DNA of 6,554 bases, taken from Candidatus Krumholzibacteriia bacterium (GTDB lineage Bacteria; Krumholzibacteriota; Krumholzibacteriia; LZORAL124-64-63). The stretch is taken from positions 1-6,554 of the forward strand of contig JAOZJV010000219.1 of assembly GCA_029935695.1 (NCBI GenBank), read 5' to 3'. Positions within the stretch are counted from its first letter, which is position 1, and every line of letters starts with the position of its first letter. The notes under the pieces are model-generated. The model saw only the letters and a list, made by a program, of their open reading frames with translations, searched no databases and was not told where the DNA came from. The position numbers and the translations under genes were made by a program. Positions 4,243 to 6,554 of this stretch are shown here, piece by piece.

Positions 4243-6554
4243 TTACTTCTCTGCGTAGGTCAACCCGGACAGATGCTCCAAAGTCGCCCAGCGGCGATCG
4301 ATGAATTCCTGTCCCATTATGGTCAGTCGGGCAGCAGTTTCCGGATCAGACTTCTGCAACATCTTGAACCGGTTTTCAATGGCTGCATATTCGGCAAAGG
4401 TTCCAACAGGTGCTTTGCAATCCAGCTTCAAGGGAGCAACACCAGTTCCGATCCGGCGGGGATCGTACCGGTAGATGGGCCAGTAGCCGGTTTTCACAGC
4501 CAGCGTCTGGTGCTCATTGCCAAAGCTCAGGTGATAGCCATGCTCAATGCAGGGGCTGTAGGCAATGATCAGGCTGGGCCCGTCATAACTTTCAGCTTCC
4601 TTGATGGCATTGATGGTCTGGGCATCCTTGGCGCCAAAAGCAACCTGGGCCACATAAACGTTGCCGTAGCTCATGGCAATCAGTCCCAGATCTTTTTTAC
4701 CGATGGCCTTGCCACCAGTGGCAAACTTTGCAACAGCGCCGATGGGTGTGGCCTTGGAGGCCTGCCCGCCAGTGTTGGAGTACACCTCGGTGTCCAGCAC
4801 CAGCACATTGACGTTCTTGCCGGAAGCCAGCACATGATCCAGTCCACCGTAACCGATGTCATAGGCCCATCCGTCACCACCGACAATCCAGACGCTCTTG
4901 TTGACCAGATAGTCAGCCAGGTCGTTCAGACGCAGGGCAGCTTCGGAAGTATTGCCTTCCAGCTTTTTGCGCAACATGGTCACGTTCTGACGCTGGTCCA
5001 CAAAATCCTGTTCGGTTTCCATGGTGGTTTTCAGGATGGTGTCGGTAAGTTCAGCACCGATTTCATCACTGAGCTGAGCCACCAGCATGCGTGCTTCGCC
5101 AATCATCATGTCGATGGAGAGGCGGAAGCCCATACCAAACTCGGCATTGTCTTCGAACAGACTGTTGGACCAGGCAGGGCCGCGTCCGTCGCTGTTCTGG
5201 GTGTAAGGCGTTGTGGGCAGATTGCCACCGTAGATACTGGAACAACCAGTAGCGTTGGAGATCAAAGTACGATCACCAAACAACTGGGTCACCAGCTTGA
5301 TGTACGGAGTTTCGCCACAACCGGGGCAGGCACCGGAGAACTCGAACAACGGCTCCATGAACTGGCTGCCCTTGATGTTGGTCTTGATCTTGGTCCGATC
5401 AGGATTGGGCAGGTCCAGGAAGAAGTCCCAGTTTGCAGCCTCAGCTTTTCGCAGGGGCATTTGCTCGGCCATGTACAGGGCCTTGCGTTCGGGATTCGCC
5501 TTGTCCTTGCCAGGGCACTCGACAACGCACAGTCCGCAACCGGTGCAATCTTCCGGAGCAATCTGGATGGTGTACTTGGTGCCGGGGAAGTCCTTGCCCT
5601 TATAGTCCAGTGATTTGAAGGTCTCGGGAGAGCCTTCCAGCAACTCGGGCTCGTAAACCTTGGCCCGGATGGCTGCGTGAGGACAAACAAACGCACACTT
5701 GTTGCACTGGATGCAGAGTTCATCTTCCCACACGGGAATTTCCTGAGCAATGTTGCGTTTCTCCCACTTGGCGGTGGCGGTGGGCCAGGTGCCGTCGGGG
5801 GTGAAAGAACTCACCGGAAGAAGGTCGCCTTTGCCGGCAAGCATCATGGCCGAAACCTGCTTGACGAAATCAGGAGCTTCGTCGGCCACAATTGCCGAGC
5901 GGACTCTGGTGGCAGTCACTTCGCTGGGAATTTCCACAGCGTGCATGTTTTCCAGGGAGGAATCCACCGCTGCGTAGTTCATGTCGACAATCTTCTGGCC
6001 CTTTTTGCCGTAGGTCTTGACGATGGCGCCCTTAATCTGCTTGATGGCTTCGTCACGTTCGAGAACACCACTGATGGCAAAGAAGCAGGTTTGCATCACA
6101 GTATTGATACGACCGCCCATGCCGGCATCCCGGGCAACCTTCACCGCATCCACCACATACATCTTGGCGTTTTTGGCCAGGATGGCGCTTTGAACTTCCT
6201 TGGGCAGCTTGTCCCAGACTTCATCAGCACCGTAGGGGCTGTTGACCAGGAAGGTGCCGCCGTCCATCAGCGCATCGAGCATCTCGAACTGATCGAGGAA
6301 TGTCCACTGGTGGCAGGCCACAAAGTTTGCCTTACGAATCAGGTAAGGTGTGTGCAGCTTTTCAGGACCAAAACGAAGGTGACTGATGGTCACCGCGCCG
6401 GCTTTCTTCGAGTCATACACGAAGTAACCCTGGGCGTGGTTGTCAGTGCCTTCACCAATGATCTTGATGGAGTTCTTGTTGGCGCCAACGGTACCATCGG
6501 AACCGAGACCATAGAACATGGCCCGCACAACACTGTCGTCTTCGATGTCATAAC
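4243..6554 (-). CDS. nifJ: Pyruvate:ferredoxin (flavodoxin) oxidoreductase, C-terminal two thirds (N-terminus past right edge)
   Basis: This enzyme oxidises pyruvate with CoA to acetyl-CoA and CO2 and reduces ferredoxin; in anaerobes it can also run in reverse. The frame continues to the edge without a start, so GTG at 6528 is internal. Residue numbers here count from that codon. Residues 1-200 are the gamma domain (GLGSDGTVGANKNS; GGTFLVNSPY). Residues 262-345 are the two-cluster ferredoxin domain: Cys272, 275, 278, 282 and Cys328, 331, 334, 338. Residues 395-761 are the thiamine-diphosphate domain. Its proximal cluster ligands are Cys401, Cys404, Cys429 and Cys660, and its Mg-TPP motif runs from GGDGWAYDIG (550-559) to DTEVYSNTGG (579-588). 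Adding 411 places these on the ligand numbering I recall for Desulfovibrio africanus (812, 815, 840, 1071; 963, 991). The chain ends at the equivalent of about 1172, lacking that enzyme's C-terminal extension. The gene is known as nifJ or por; a biosynthetic versus catabolic role cannot be told. Confidence 0.97.
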   Translation of the reverse strand, partial: YDIEDDSVVRAMFYGLGSDGTVGANKNSIKIIGEGTDNHAQGYFVYDSKKAGAVTISHLRFGPEKLHTPYLIRKANFVACHQWTFLDQFEMLDALMDGGTFLVNSPYGADEVWDKLPKEVQSAILAKNAKMYVVDAVKVARDAGMGGRINTVMQTCFFAISGVLERDEAIKQIKGAIVKTYGKKGQKIVDMNYAAVDSSLENMHAVEIPSEVTATRVRSAIVADEAPDFVKQVSAMMLAGKGDLLPVSSFTPDGTWPTATAKWEKRNIAQEIPVWEDELCIQCNKCAFVCPHAAIRAKVYEPELLEGSPETFKSLDYKGKDFPGTKYTIQIAPEDCTGCGLCVVECPGKDKANPERKALYMAEQMPLRKAEAANWDFFLDLPNPDRTKIKTNIKGSQFMEPLFEFSGACPGCGETPYIKLVTQLFGDRTLISNATGCSSIYGGNLPTTPYTQNSDGRGPAWSNSLFEDNAEFGMGFRLSIDMMIGEARMLVAQLSDEIGAELTDTILKTTMETEQDFVDQRQNVTMLRKKLEGNTSEAALRLNDLADYLVNKSVWIVGGDGWAYDIGYGGLDHVLASGKNVNVLVLDTEVYSNTGGQASKATPIGAVAKFATGGKAIGKKDLGLIAMSYGNVYVAQVAFGAKDAQTINAIKEAESYDGPSLIIAYSPCIEHGYHLSFGNEHQTLAVKTGYWPIYRYDPRRIGTGVAPLKLDCKAPVGTFAEYAAIENRFKMLQKSDPETAARLTIMGQEFIDRRWATLEHLSGLTYAEK

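Noticed and set aside
4168..5613. A 481-codon open frame on the plus strand opposite the oxidoreductase gene
   Set aside because: It lies wholly antisense to a strongly conserved enzyme whose motifs are all intact, shows no family motif, and is explained by codon bias leaving stops out of the opposite strand.

Overview
The window looks like part of the chromosome of an anaerobic or facultatively anaerobic diderm (Gram-negative type) bacterium. The grounds are a full-architecture pyruvate:ferredoxin oxidoreductase, a membrane-anchored multiheme c-type cytochrome, a secreted glycine-rich repeat protein ending in Phe, and a PAS-containing hybrid histidine kinase of the type common in Desulfobacterota and related phyla. 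By eye the base composition is moderately GC-rich (a little over half). The exact lineage cannot be fixed from this sequence; a Desulfobacterota-like or FCB-group bacterium is an inference.

Layout, left to right. Positions 1-598 (minus) hold the N-terminal 199 codons of a multiheme cytochrome that runs off the left edge. Positions 678-1682 (minus) encode a secreted protein built almost entirely of 14-15-residue glycine-rich repeats. A 195-base intergenic region (1683-1877) separates this from a plus-strand unit: a 28-codon hydrophobic ORF (1878-1964) overlapping, through TGATG, a 121-codon membrane protein (1964-2329). That protein converges with, and overlaps by 32 bases, a 606-residue membrane hybrid sensor kinase (2298-4118, minus). 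Finally, 4243-6554 (minus) holds the C-terminal two thirds of pyruvate:ferredoxin oxidoreductase, which runs off the right edge.

The genes do not look like one operon. The oxidoreductase ends in a strong intrinsic terminator (4187-4218). The kinase then has its own promoter-like elements and a perfect 14-base palindrome at its likely transcription start. The cytochrome has its own promoter candidate in the 79-base gap after the repeat gene, although no terminator separates those two and read-through is possible. The plus-strand unit has a good promoter candidate (1794-1822) and a possible terminator lying inside the 3' end of the kinase coding sequence.

Functionally, the oxidoreductase makes acetyl-CoA and reduced ferredoxin in the cytoplasm, and the cytochrome would handle electrons on the outer face of the inner membrane. 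The kinase has no separate response regulator in view, so its output is unknown. I see no clear evidence of a mobile element, CRISPR array, defence system or RNA gene. The least explained items are the repeat protein and the coupled small ORF plus membrane protein.
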